Positions 1 to 8,122 of a DNA stretch of 11,415 nucleotides are shown here, piece by piece; the first letter of the stretch is position 1; each line of letters begins with the position of its first letter. Both the position numbers and the translations under genes were made by a program. Origin of the DNA: Goniomonas avonlea (Eukaryota; Cryptophyceae; Goniomonadida; Goniomonadaceae); NCBI GenBank assembly GCA_003573635.1, contig QUTJ01031396.1:1-11415 (forward strand). The letters run 5' to 3'. The notes below the pieces were generated by a model that did not search any database, was not told the DNA's origin, and saw only the letters and a list, made by a program, of their open reading frames with translations.

Positions 1-36
1 CATGGTTAACAGCGCCACCAAAATGCCAACTCCTAC

Positions 37-133
37 CTGGTGTGATGCGATCGAGCTTGTCTTTGGATCGAGCGTCCTTGGGCGACTGCCATTTCAATTT
101 CTGCCCAAGGGCCACAGCAGAGACGCTACTCAT
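37..133 (-). CDS. Possible first coding exon of a gene running off the left edge (partial)
   Basis: On the minus strand an ATG at 133-131 opens a 32-codon reading frame that begins MSSVSAVALGQKLKW and ends just before a good donor site (CCAG|GTAGGA, intron from position 36). The rest of the gene would lie left of the window. The stretch is rich in Lys, Asp and Arg (SPKDARSKDKLDR) and its codons look like those of the other genes here. I do not recognise the protein. Support is limited to an open frame, a sensible donor, and the fact that this placement continues the strict strand alternation of the window. It could be chance. Confidence 0.35.
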
Positions 134-660
134 AAGCAACCAAGAAAGTTACGCTAAGTGAAGCTCGCTAGTTGCACGGGGTCAGGTACCAATACCCCAG
201 GTGCTTATGTGATCGTGCACGACTTATGCAAACGACAGTAGCTAGATAGTAGGCTTACGAAAACGGAAATTAGTTACCTTATTATCTTATATAACACGAT
301 AACCACATGGTCAGACACTGACTCAATCACCGCTGACCGAGCCTGACCCGTGGTGTCAATGTCAATGTTGGTCAAGCTGATGAACACGTTCCAACTCACC
401 GTTACTCCCGTTGCGACCGATATAAGATAACTTATCCTGAGGCCGCAGCCCTCCATCAGGCACCCCAAAACCTCGAAATATTCGGAGAAACCATCAAGTT
501 TGCGGTCTGCTTTTGTCCCTGACACTGGGTCAGTTGTTGTCCCCCTGCCTGCTAAAACCAAACGCCCATCAGCTCCACCGCCCACTTTCTAGGACAACTG
601 ATCCGATTTAACGGTTGTCGCAGCAAATTGCCAGAACCAGAGGCCAAAAGCGCGACGCTC
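134..660. promoter_or_regulatory. Intergenic region upstream of the aldo-keto reductase (shared promoter if the left exon is real)
   Basis: About 530 bases with no convincing coding sequence; the open frame on the minus strand at 274-585 has no family resemblance. The visible structure is a set of GATA-type hexamers and pentamers: TTATCT at 283, GATAA at 298, AGATAA at 425 and TTATC at 432. Two of these sit in an 11-base inverted repeat, TTATCTTATAT at 282-292 and ATATAAGATAA at 420-430. These are candidate transcription-factor sites; no function is shown. Confidence 0.35.
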
Positions 661-1907
661 ATGCAAGCTTCCGAAAAACTTCAGATGCCCGAGCTCGGCT
701 TTGGGACTTTTGATAACTTTGATGAGCCCAAGTACATGGCTGAAGCAGTGAAAGTGGCGCTTGCACACGGTTATCGCCACCTGGATTGTGCGGAGCTGTA
801 TGGCACCGAAGATTCGGTTGGGTCTGCGATTGCGGAGAGTCTGACAAAGGAAGGCTTGAAGCGCTCTGACTTGTTCATCTGTTCCAAAGTGTGGTGCAAC
901 CACATGCGCCCTGATGCTGTCAAGAAAGCGTGTCTGAGGTCTCTTCAAGCGCTCAAGACCAGCTACCTGGATCTCTACCTCATACATGTTGTATTTTGTT
1001 CTTGCGAATGGATCATTTCTGTTAACACGCGGCAGTGGCCGGCTGCCTGGATCGGCGACAAGTTTTTTAACGACGACGGTGACTTCTTTGTTGGCGAGCA
1101 GGACGATGTACCAATACATGTGCGTTTTTCCCAGGTTGCTCTGCATCTCACCTTTTCCGTCGTAGGAGACTTGGAAAGCACTAGAGGGTCTTGTGAAAGA
1201 CGGGTTGGTTCGTCACATTGGGGTGGGCCTATGCTTTCTGTTTTCCAAGGCTGACGCTCACATGACGCCAGGTCTCCAATTTTGGAGTCAGTCATCTGGA
1301 AAGGCTCTTGTCCGTGTGTAAGATTCGACCCTATTGCAACCAGGCAAGCGTCTGTTTTAGAACAAGATCTCCAAGCTTAATCTTCTACTCTGCAGGTGGA
1401 AGTACATCCTCATCTGGTCCAGGAGCCCTTGGTGGCCTTTTGCAAGAAGAACGACATCAGAGTCGTGGCTTTCCACCCAATTGGTAGGGATTCAGTCCTC
1501 GCATGGGGTCATCCTGACTGTTTTGCAGGAAAACCTTCTCATCGAGAGCTTGACCAGCCAATCGCTCTGAAAGAGCCCATCATCCAAGAGATGGCACAGG
1601 TCCACTCGGTTTCACCAGCTCAAGTGCGTCTGGTCGAACGAAACCTTCAATGGCGTTTTCCTCATATTAGCTCACATTCTTCTGTTGAATGTCAACATCT
1701 GACTGGGATTTTCAGATCATTTTGCGCTGGCACATTCAGCGGGGCGTGCACGTCATCCCCAAGAGTTGCACAGCGGAGCGCATTGCGAGCAATGCCAGGG
1801 TGTTTCATTTCACCTTGAGCGACAAGGAAATGGCCGCCATCTCCGCCTTGAACTGTGATGCCCGATTTGCCAACCCACCGTGGATGGACGGAATCGGATT
1901 TGACTAG
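661..1907 (+). CDS. Aldo-keto reductase, seven exons
   Basis: NAD(P)H-dependent oxidoreductase of the aldo-keto reductase superfamily, expected to reduce aldehydes or ketones to alcohols in the cytosol. Inferred exons are 661-987, 1036-1119, 1166-1222, 1272-1343, 1396-1483, 1529-1623 and 1716-1907, giving 304 residues, a normal length for a (beta/alpha)8 member. The catalytic tetrad is complete: Asp42 and Tyr47 (HLDCAELYG), Lys76 (ICSKVW) and His109 (YLIH|W). The spacing of 5, 29 and 33 residues is the same as in human AKR1 enzymes. Other family signatures are GLVRHIGVSNF, split by intron 3, NQVEVHPHLVQ, SPAQIILRW and the cofactor-binding VIPKS (254-258). The start at 661 places LQMPELGFGTF at the usual N-terminal position. 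Introns are 48, 46, 49, 52, 45 and 92 nt. Intron 4 (1344-1395) begins GC rather than GT. The family is certain; the substrate is not. Confidence 0.9.
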
Positions 1908-2078
1908 CTGCTAAGCAATCGAACAAAACTGCGAGCTCACTCGTGCTTGAAGGTTTGAGAAAGGTGCCACAAATTGACAAGGCCAGAATCTTACCACTAA
2001 TGTCAATTTTATTGATTTTCTTTCACATTGGAGGCGAGGTTGCCTGAATCGGGACACGCTAACCAAAGAGGACTGTGG
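1908..2078. other. Convergent 3' intergenic region
   Basis: A 171-base gap between the stop codons of the aldo-keto reductase (+) and the sugar O-methyltransferase-like gene (-). Both 3' untranslated regions must fit here. No coding potential was seen. Confidence 0.6.
2008..2013 (-). promoter_or_regulatory. Possible polyadenylation signal for the sugar O-methyltransferase-like gene
   Basis: AATAAA on the minus strand, about 65 bases beyond the stop codon at 2079. It is a canonical hexamer in a plausible place, but not every protist uses AATAAA. Confidence 0.3.
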
Positions 2079-3182
2079 TCAAAGCGCAGGAGTGGTCCAG
2101 GTCATTACCTCGTTGTTGCAGCCTGTCTGAGGAATCTCTGCCTCGAACTTCACTTTGCGTCCCAATTCCTCGAGACGCTTGCCGATGGCGGGCGTCCCCA
2201 GCTCTCGAGCGCCCTCCTGGACGTCACTCTCCTGCTGGCACCGACTGTTGTCGATAATATAGCCACGAGTGCAGCGCTTCAGTAGAGGCCAATATCTGAG
2301 GGGGCTTGAGAGAGTGCGTGACGGTGGTCATCCTTACCTCTTGCGGGTCTTGAGATCGAGCTCCGTGAATGCATAGTTGCTGATGCATAAGTCATATGAT
2401 GGAAGCACGAAGTCGTGATCGTCCAAAGACTTTCCATGGACCGTTTCACCTAGATCATCTTGCGACGGAGCCAGAAGGATTGAGCGGGCTTTGATCGCAG
2501 GGAAGTACTCTTGGAACCGAGAGATAAGGGCCACGGCTTCTGGAATATCGACAATTGTGTACGACGAAACACTAAAAGCATCTGAAATTATTTTGCTCTG
2601 GCCACCAAATCCACCACCTATTTCAACAATGTCGAAACCTGAAAGGTCACCAAAGTGCTGAACGAAATCGACCATTACGTGCACGTAGCGAAGCGTCAAT
2701 CCGCTGACGAAACCGTAACTGGCCCCATAAAAGAAGATATTTGGGTTGTTTCCAACCAGATCACTCGTTTTGAATTGCACAAGACAATCCAGAATGCCGG
2801 GATCCATATCCCTGATCCGATCCAGGTACGACTGTCCCTGTTGCTGAGAAATGCTGCCAAGAATCATATTGTAGAACGGGTGGCTCATAAAACTCGTGAA
2901 CGCATCTTGATCAGTGGCAGCCGACGCACACACTTCAGGGTACTCAGTTCGGTCACTGATGCTCGTGAACCGGGCAGGCTCATGGTTTTCGGAGAGAGTG
3001 AAATCAAGGCCCAAAGGAACAGTCTTTCCGCTGACAGCCACCGGCGCAGGCAGATCTGGACGCCGAAGGTGCGCAAAATTCTTGCAAATCGACAGAGCAC
3101 AATTAGCTGCACAGTCCGTGGTGAACACGGTCTCTTCGATGGCGAGGAACATAGCCACAACAAGCGCAAAGCGCGCTGCCAT
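2079..3182 (-). CDS. Secreted SAM-dependent methyltransferase, putative sugar O-methyltransferase family
   Basis: Two exons, 3182-2338 and 2295-2079, joined across a 42-nt intron (GAG|GTAAGG...CCTCAG|ATAT), give 353 residues. The second exon is too short and out of frame for a simple ORF search, but it reads YWPLLKRCTRGYIIDNS and continues to a stop, matching the C-terminal part of this family. The SAM-binding motif I is VEIGGGFGGQ (about 186-195), followed by the acidic motif II IVDIPE and the family-typical SNYAFTEL (268-275). It is expected to methylate a hydroxyl on a sugar, but the acceptor is unknown. The ATG at 3182 gives a classic signal peptide (MAARFALVVAMFLA, then a polar region with Cys). 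That suggests entry into the secretory pathway and action in the Golgi or outside the cell. An in-frame ATG at 3242 would add 20 polar residues ahead of the signal and is less likely. Confidence 0.8.
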
Positions 3183-3294
3183 AGCAATTTCTTTGTGCGC
3201 ACGGTACCGTCCTACGATACTAGTACTGGTACAAAATCTCATACGCCGTGAACGCCTCAGCAGCGGGTCAGCGGCCAGCCTGACAGAAGCGGTG
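3183..3294. promoter_or_regulatory. Divergent promoter between the sugar methyltransferase-like and mARC-like genes
   Basis: Only 112 bases separate the two start codons, so both promoters and 5' untranslated regions are packed here. The segment contains an imperfect inverted arrangement around TACTAGTA, flanked by GTACC and GGTAC. No clear TATA box was seen. Confidence 0.45.
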
Positions 3295-4354
3295 ATGGAG
3301 GTGGTCGGGATACGAGTCTACCCTTTGAAGTCAGGGGGGCCACTGCTGCTTGATTCGGCTGAGCTGGATGCTTTCAGTTTCTCACTCGACCGGCGGTTTT
3401 GTGTTGTAGATGTGAACGGGAAGATGGTCACGCAGCGGGAGTCGGTAAAGCTCGCCCTCATCCTGCCTCGCATCGAGGGAGCAAACCTTGTTTTGACGAC
3501 TCGAGGCGTCACTGAAGAGCTGACATTGCCTCTTAAACCAAGGCCCGATATGGAGCATATTGACAAGGTGTCACACGACGGCATTGACAGCGGTGCCCTC
3601 GACTGCGGACACGCCGCAGCGAGGTGGATGACCAACGTCCTGGGAAGAAAAGTGAAAGTAGCAATGTTCGATCCGTCCACAGCTCGCAGTCAAGCAAATG
3701 GGGGCTTTGGCGCACGTGAGGGATTGAAAACTAATTTTGCTTTCGGGGATCAGGCTCCGTTCTTAATTGTGAACACCGCCAGCGTGGATCAGCTCAACCG
3801 CGACTTAAAGGCTCAAGGGCACAATGAAGTCGATGACAAGCGGTTCCGCCCGAACATAATCGTTTCAGGAGCAAAGCCTTGGGATGAGGACAACTGGGAA
3901 ACCCTTCGTATTGGTGACCTTGTCTTCGTCAGACAGTTTCCTTGCGGGCGCTGCATGGTTCCAACAATCAATCAGGACACCGCTGTCCTCACTCCTGGGT
4001 ATCAGGTGTGTCTCGAGCTGCACAAAGATATTTCTGTTGACCTTTCCCGAACAGCCCACGAAGATATTGAAGCAGATCCGCCCTTCGATTGATCCCGACG
4101 TGGGCGGTTCCCCGTTCTTTGGTCTGTACGTTGCACACAAAGATGGACGCCCCGGCAAGATCTCGGTGGGCGACGAGGTCGTCGTTCTAACTAAATCCGC
4201 ACACCCTCTGACGAAGCACCTTGGCCCCGGCCAAGAGGGAAAGGACCGCCGACAATGTGGTGGTGAGCTCGAGATCAACGTCTTCGCCGTGAGTGTCGCG
4301 CTGACCGTGGCTGCCGCGTGGCTGGTGTATCGGTGGTCACGGCGGCATGCCTGA
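3295..4354 (+). CDS. mARC-type MOSC-domain molybdenum cofactor protein with C-terminal membrane tail
   Basis: Two exons, 3295-4005 and 4055-4354, joined across a 49-nt intron (TATCAG|GTGTGT...GAACAG|CCC), give 336 residues, the same size as animal mARC. It begins directly with the MOSC N-terminal beta-barrel (IRVYPLKSGG, then DRRFCVVD and VTQRESVKLALI). The MOSC domain follows: FRPNIIVSGAKPWDED, then CGRCMVPTINQDTA with Cys217 and Cys220, then GSPFFGLYV and KISVGDEVVVL. By analogy with human mARC1 Cys273, Cys220 is the likely molybdenum ligand. The family reduces N-hydroxylated compounds, taking electrons from cytochrome b5 and its reductase. Animal mARC is anchored by an N-terminal segment. 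Here that segment is absent, and a hydrophobic helix (about 313-329, VFAVSVALTVAAAWLVY) lies at the extreme C-terminus followed by RWSRRHA, the form of a tail anchor. No other gene of the reductase system is in the window. Confidence 0.85.
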
Positions 4355-4841
4355 ACGACGAACTCCACTCAGGCCATTGCTCAGTGATGACTGTTGTTTG
4401 GACGCGATGGGGGCTTCGATGGAACCTCTTTTTCGTGCCTCGAGCTTTTGTGCAAGATGCAAGGGGTCGCGAGGGCAACGACGCATTGTTGTGAAAGTGA
4501 AATACATTCAACATCGTTAACGTCATGCACGCAAGCGTACGAGTCTCCTGAGCAAAAAGATGCCCAACACCAATCAACGGACCAACCTTACGTGCAGTAA
4601 GGTCGCAGTCACCGCCCCAGCCCACCGGCTGGCCCCAGGTCCCAGCCACACAAGGCATTAGGGCGCTTGGCCCTATATCAGAGCATCCCACACAGCCCAG
4701 ATCGCCACTGGGAAATCTGTTCGACCACCTGAAACGTAGCAGAGTGGCCGGAATTAACAGTGGCTGGTCCCCGTGGCCCCCCGGGGCTCATCCGCCTCTA
4801 GTAACAAAAAACGGTCAAGGCCGCACCCAACAACCGCCAGT
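4355..4841. other. Convergent intergenic region, no gene seen
   Basis: 487 bases between the stop codons of the mARC-like gene (+) and the acyl-CoA reductase (-). Short open frames exist on both strands, for example 4394-4600 (+) and 4275-4691 (-), but none has a recognisable domain, splice structure or coding-like composition. I see no RNA gene or repeat family here. Confidence 0.5.
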
Positions 4842-6518
4842 TTACAGGCGTGCCCGCGAGTACTGGACACTTTCGCGCAGCACGTACTTTTTCAGCCCGT
4901 GGCCAAACGTGTCGAAATACGAGTCCCATATGATATCCCGGGCGTCGAAGCCAAAGTCAAGGCGGTCTGCGCCACACATGGCAGCCATGACCACATCCCC
5001 GTTGACGCTGTCAAACCTCCATTGCCGAGTCGTGAAGAACAGCAGCGTCTCCACTAGCCCCGTCAGTCGTGACATTTTCGACAAGTTGTTGCTCTTGCGG
5101 CCGACAGCACGGTTGGCCAGGTCTGACAGGGCGGCAGGGGCCACATGATACAGATAATGCAGGAAGGTATACATGGCCTTGGATTGCACCCAACGGAAGT
5201 GAATCAGCGCAGCCTGTTTCTCGCTGGGGTGACGCGCATAGAAAGCCTTGAGGACTGTCATCATCAGGCCCCAACGCACAGGGTTTTTGTGAGAAGTGCC
5301 GATGTGAACGGCTCGGAGCGGCGCGCGGCCGACAGGGCGAGTGCCGGCGAACCACGCGCACGACACAATGCAGTTAATGACGTAGTCTACAGGGACGAAG
5401 TCCACGATGTGGTGAGGGTTGCCCGGCATAACGTGGAGGAAGCCCAGCGCGGTGGCCAGCACCAACCCACCAGGCCCGATGAGAGTGTCGACCCAGCTGC
5501 ACTCAGGGTCAGTCGGATGAGCATTGGCCCAAACCAATGATAAGAAGTGCAAGAAAATGACAGCTTGGACAAAAAAATATCCAAACAGCCAGCGAGGCAC
5601 GTACCCGGGAAATGGTTCCTTATCAGAGCAGGTCACGATGGTGGGCCGGACAACAACGATTGGCAAGCCCTTGCCTTCTTCGAGAAGAACAACCTCAGCA
5701 ATTCGTTTCGTCAAGGTGTATGTGTTCGGCCACTCTCCATGCTGGTGCAAAATATCTGGTGTCATGCTCTCCACGTCCTCTGGTGACGCGGCCATGACAC
5801 GGCTCTGCAAAGCATTGTGGTCGAAATCCAGAGGATAAATCCCCTCATCGATGAGCTCGTCATCGGAGCGCGTAGCGCTCACATACGCAGTCGAGATGTG
5901 AACCACAGATTGAAGTTGTCGACAACTGCACCAGCCGTCAATACCGAACTGCCAGGGCAGCGGACTCACCCGCGCATGAGCTCAACCATGCGGCGCACAC
6001 CATTGACGTTAATATTGAGAGCCACTTGCATGTGCTCGTGGAATTTCACCTGAGTGAGGGTGAGAAAGATCACAGCATCGCCGATGCGCATATATACCGT
6101 CGCAGCTCCATGCAGAATCACAGACACCAAATCCTGGATCTCATTCCGGTCTTTCTCAGACAGGCCCAACCCGGCATCACCAACATCCCCAGCGACAGCA
6201 CGCAGCTTTTGGGCAAACTGTGGCTGGCGCAGACGGAGATGGTCAAACACCATGCTCTCGGTGACCTCTTCACGCAGCCTCTCCTGCACATTGGGCTGTT
6301 TCTTCGACGGCCGAATCAACAAATAGAGAGTCCCAATGTTTGGAACACATCGAAGAAGCTTCTCGATCAGGACCTGCACACAGACACTGACTAAATTTCG
6401 AGTGCGGCGTCGAAATAGGACTCACCTTTCCGAGATATCCTGTCGCGCCGGTAATGAACACGTTTCGTCCCGAAAAAAATTGTGCTACAGTTGGATCAGC
6501 AAAATCCAATGAGGCCAT
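4842..6518 (-). CDS. Fatty acyl-CoA reductase, five exons
   Basis: NADPH-dependent reductase of the alcohol-forming FAR (male-sterility 2) family, converting long-chain acyl-CoA to fatty alcohol for wax esters or ether lipids, probably at the ER or peroxisome. Exons on the minus strand are 6518-6426, 6373-6098, 6049-5970, 5925-5605 and 5496-4842, giving 474 residues, close to the usual 490-520. The Rossmann nucleotide motif is VFITGATGYLGK (Gly24, Gly27, Gly30), and the SDR-type active-site pair is Tyr219/Lys223 in WPNTYTLTK. Other signatures are VHISTAYV, VVVRPTIV, EPFPG|WVD, the IVDFVPVDYVIN segment, and a C-terminal FAR_C domain (FFTTRQWRFDS through DIIWDSYFDTFGHGLKKYV). There is no obvious C-terminal membrane anchor. 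Introns are 52, 48, 44 and 108 nt. The 48- and 108-nt introns are multiples of three and contain no in-frame stop, so the unspliced frame also stays open through them. Confidence 0.88.
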
Positions 6519-6787
6519 TCAGAACGCGCAACAAATGCTGGGTCAGATCTGCAGATACGCACGGGCAGGACGAGGCACTTGGAAGGGCCGCGGACGACCG
6601 ACCGAGAGTGAGCAAAGCGCAAGTCCGGATAGCCACAGCACTTGAAGTTGACCCCGGATAAACTCCGCACAGCGGCCAACACGTTTGCTGTCTGCTCCTA
6701 TCTCTGGCACATTTTTCAATTATGAGAGCCATCTATCCAGTCAAGCTGCGATATGTTATCGCGATCAACGTGACAGCACAAAAAAAA
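6519..6787. promoter_or_regulatory. Divergent promoter between the acyl-CoA reductase and the acidic secreted protein
   Basis: 269 bases between the two preferred start codons. An in-frame ATG at 6722 lies upstream of the preferred start of the right-hand gene. An A-rich tract (6779-6787) immediately precedes the preferred ATG at 6788. No recognisable TATA box was found. Confidence 0.4.
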
Positions 6788-7632
6788 ATGAAAAAAATGA
6801 AGCTCTTGGTCTTGTTGGTGGTGAGCCTTGTGGCTGCTCACGGGTTGACGCCGCTTGAGGATCTCCAGAGTGCCATGGGCGAGTTTGCGAGTGATATGGA
6901 CGAGACCTTTGCTGATGTTGATGCGGGTTTCGCTGACGTCGAGGACTCCGTGTACTCTTTGGATGAGGACGTCGACGAAGACGACGAGCCTATGACCCTC
7001 CCGAACTTGGAAAGGGCGGAGGAGAAATGGGAAGCCGAGGTTAATGATGCCCAGGATGACCCCGCCAAGATTCCGCGCCAAGTCAAGGAGGAGCGCGACG
7101 AGCTGAAGCGCCAGAATGCTCACCTCGCACATCTTCTGAACCACGCTACCCGAACGGAAGAAGAAATGGCCGAGAAGATCCGGACTAAACAGGTTTGCCA
7201 GCCACATTTTTTTTTCAGCTGCTGATTTCCAGGGCAGGCTGCGACTGTCATGGGTATGCACCGTGTCTTTGGCAAACCCGCCAAGGAAAAGGCCAAGGAG
7301 GTCAAGGACCCCAAAGAGAGGTATCGGACTTGAGTTGTCCAATTTGGGTTCATTTTAATGTTTCTTCAGTTTCTCCGACATTTTCGGGAAGCCCAAGAAG
7401 CCGATCTTCCTCAGCAAGCCTTTGAAGCGCAACTTCCCCAAGCCACCCCCGCTTATCGCATCCAAGAACGAAGCGCCCAAGGGTCTGGCTGAGGGTGACG
7501 GAGACGACGAGGTCAGGATATACAAGCATAACCAAAACTTCTGTTGTTGGGCTGACGTTGTGGCAGGCCGATGCAGAGTTCGAAGACGACATGGAGGACG
7601 ACGACAGCGACGACACTCAGGAGGAATTCTAG
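6788..7632 (+). CDS. Acidic secreted protein of unknown function, four exons
   Basis: I do not recognise this protein. Exons 6788-7192, 7238-7320, 7370-7511 and 7567-7632 give 231 residues; introns are 45, 49 and 55 nt. The ATG at 6788 creates a strong signal peptide (MKKMKLLVLLVVSLVAAHG), so it probably enters the secretory pathway; the ATG at 6722 would bury this signal behind 22 residues. After the signal come an Asp/Glu-rich segment (about 31-68, ADVDAGFADVEDSVYSLDEDVDEDDE), a charged heptad-like helix that may be a coiled coil (about 98-133, VKEERDELKRQNAHLAHLL), a basic section with two similar units (VFGKPAKEK and IFGKPKKP), a Pro-rich basic patch and a very acidic C-terminus (EDDMEDDDSDDTQEEF). 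There is no cysteine in the whole protein. The alternating acidic and basic blocks would suit calcium or polyanion binding, but that is a guess. The acceptor of intron 1 was chosen because it alone joins the phase-0 donor to the downstream frame. Confidence 0.65.
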
Positions 7633-8122
7633 GTTCGACCGGGTGTGTCTTGAGCCAATATAAGTATCAAACATGTTCAACAGTCATTGAAAACAATGTT
7701 TTGCGATGTAGACAGTTTGTCTGACGTGTGTATTCAAGTACAGTCACACCAGGCATATCAAGAGTTGGCACTCCGCAATGCTTACGCAGGGCAGATTAAG
7801 GGCTGCTGGGGTTAACACCTCTACGAGGCGCAGGAGACTGCGAGATAATAAAACAAATGGGCGCCTATGAGCGGAAAGCGCTCGGCGCACATGGCAGAAA
7901 AGAGACCGGACAAGGACTTCTCCATACAGGTTCCCCTGCATCAAACCCCGCGCAGGAGGCAGAAGTCATGAGTTGGAATTCCTCCAGAATAACCTGCAAC
8001 TCTCACAAATTCGATGCGCCGGCACCTATAAATATATAGATGGAAAGGAATGCCGGGATCATGAGTGGCAGTCCAAGTCGCTGGGACTCTAATCAAAGCA
8101 CGATGTCCGGCCAATCCATACA
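7633..8122. other. Convergent intergenic region, no gene seen
   Basis: 490 bases between the stop codons of the acidic secreted protein (+) and the Myb gene (-). It holds two short hairpins (AAAAC/GTTTT near 7690-7702 and AGACA/TGTCT near 7710-7722). An AT-rich element TATAAATATATA lies at 8027-8038. No convincing coding frame or RNA gene was found. Confidence 0.5.
7847..7852 (+). promoter_or_regulatory. Possible polyadenylation signal for the acidic secreted protein
   Basis: AATAAA on the plus strand, about 215 bases after the stop codon at 7632. Its position is compatible with a 3' untranslated region; there is no other support. Confidence 0.25.

Noticed and set aside
274-585. 103-codon open frame on the minus strand in the left intergenic region
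   Set aside because: No recognisable motif; composition and lack of splice signals give no support, although it cannot be fully excluded.
589-1146. 185-codon open frame on the minus strand opposite the aldo-keto reductase
   Set aside because: It is antisense to conserved catalytic exons, has no family resemblance and runs across introns of the real gene.
2655-3251. 198-codon open frame on the plus strand opposite the sugar methyltransferase-like gene
   Set aside because: Shadow of a conserved gene; the translated sequence shows no domain and no splice structure.
4275-4691. 138-codon open frame on the minus strand over the end of the mARC-like gene
   Set aside because: It overlaps the conserved gene antisense, and its reading is rich in Arg, Thr and His without domain signal.
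661-6518. A biosynthetic gene cluster formed by the aldo-keto reductase, methyltransferase, mARC and acyl-CoA reductase genes
   Set aside because: The enzymes share no evident pathway, alternate in strand and look like ordinary neighbours in a compact genome.
8027-8038. TATAAATATATA as a TATA box
   Set aside because: It lies between two convergent genes with no coding sequence following it on either strand, so a promoter role is unsupported.
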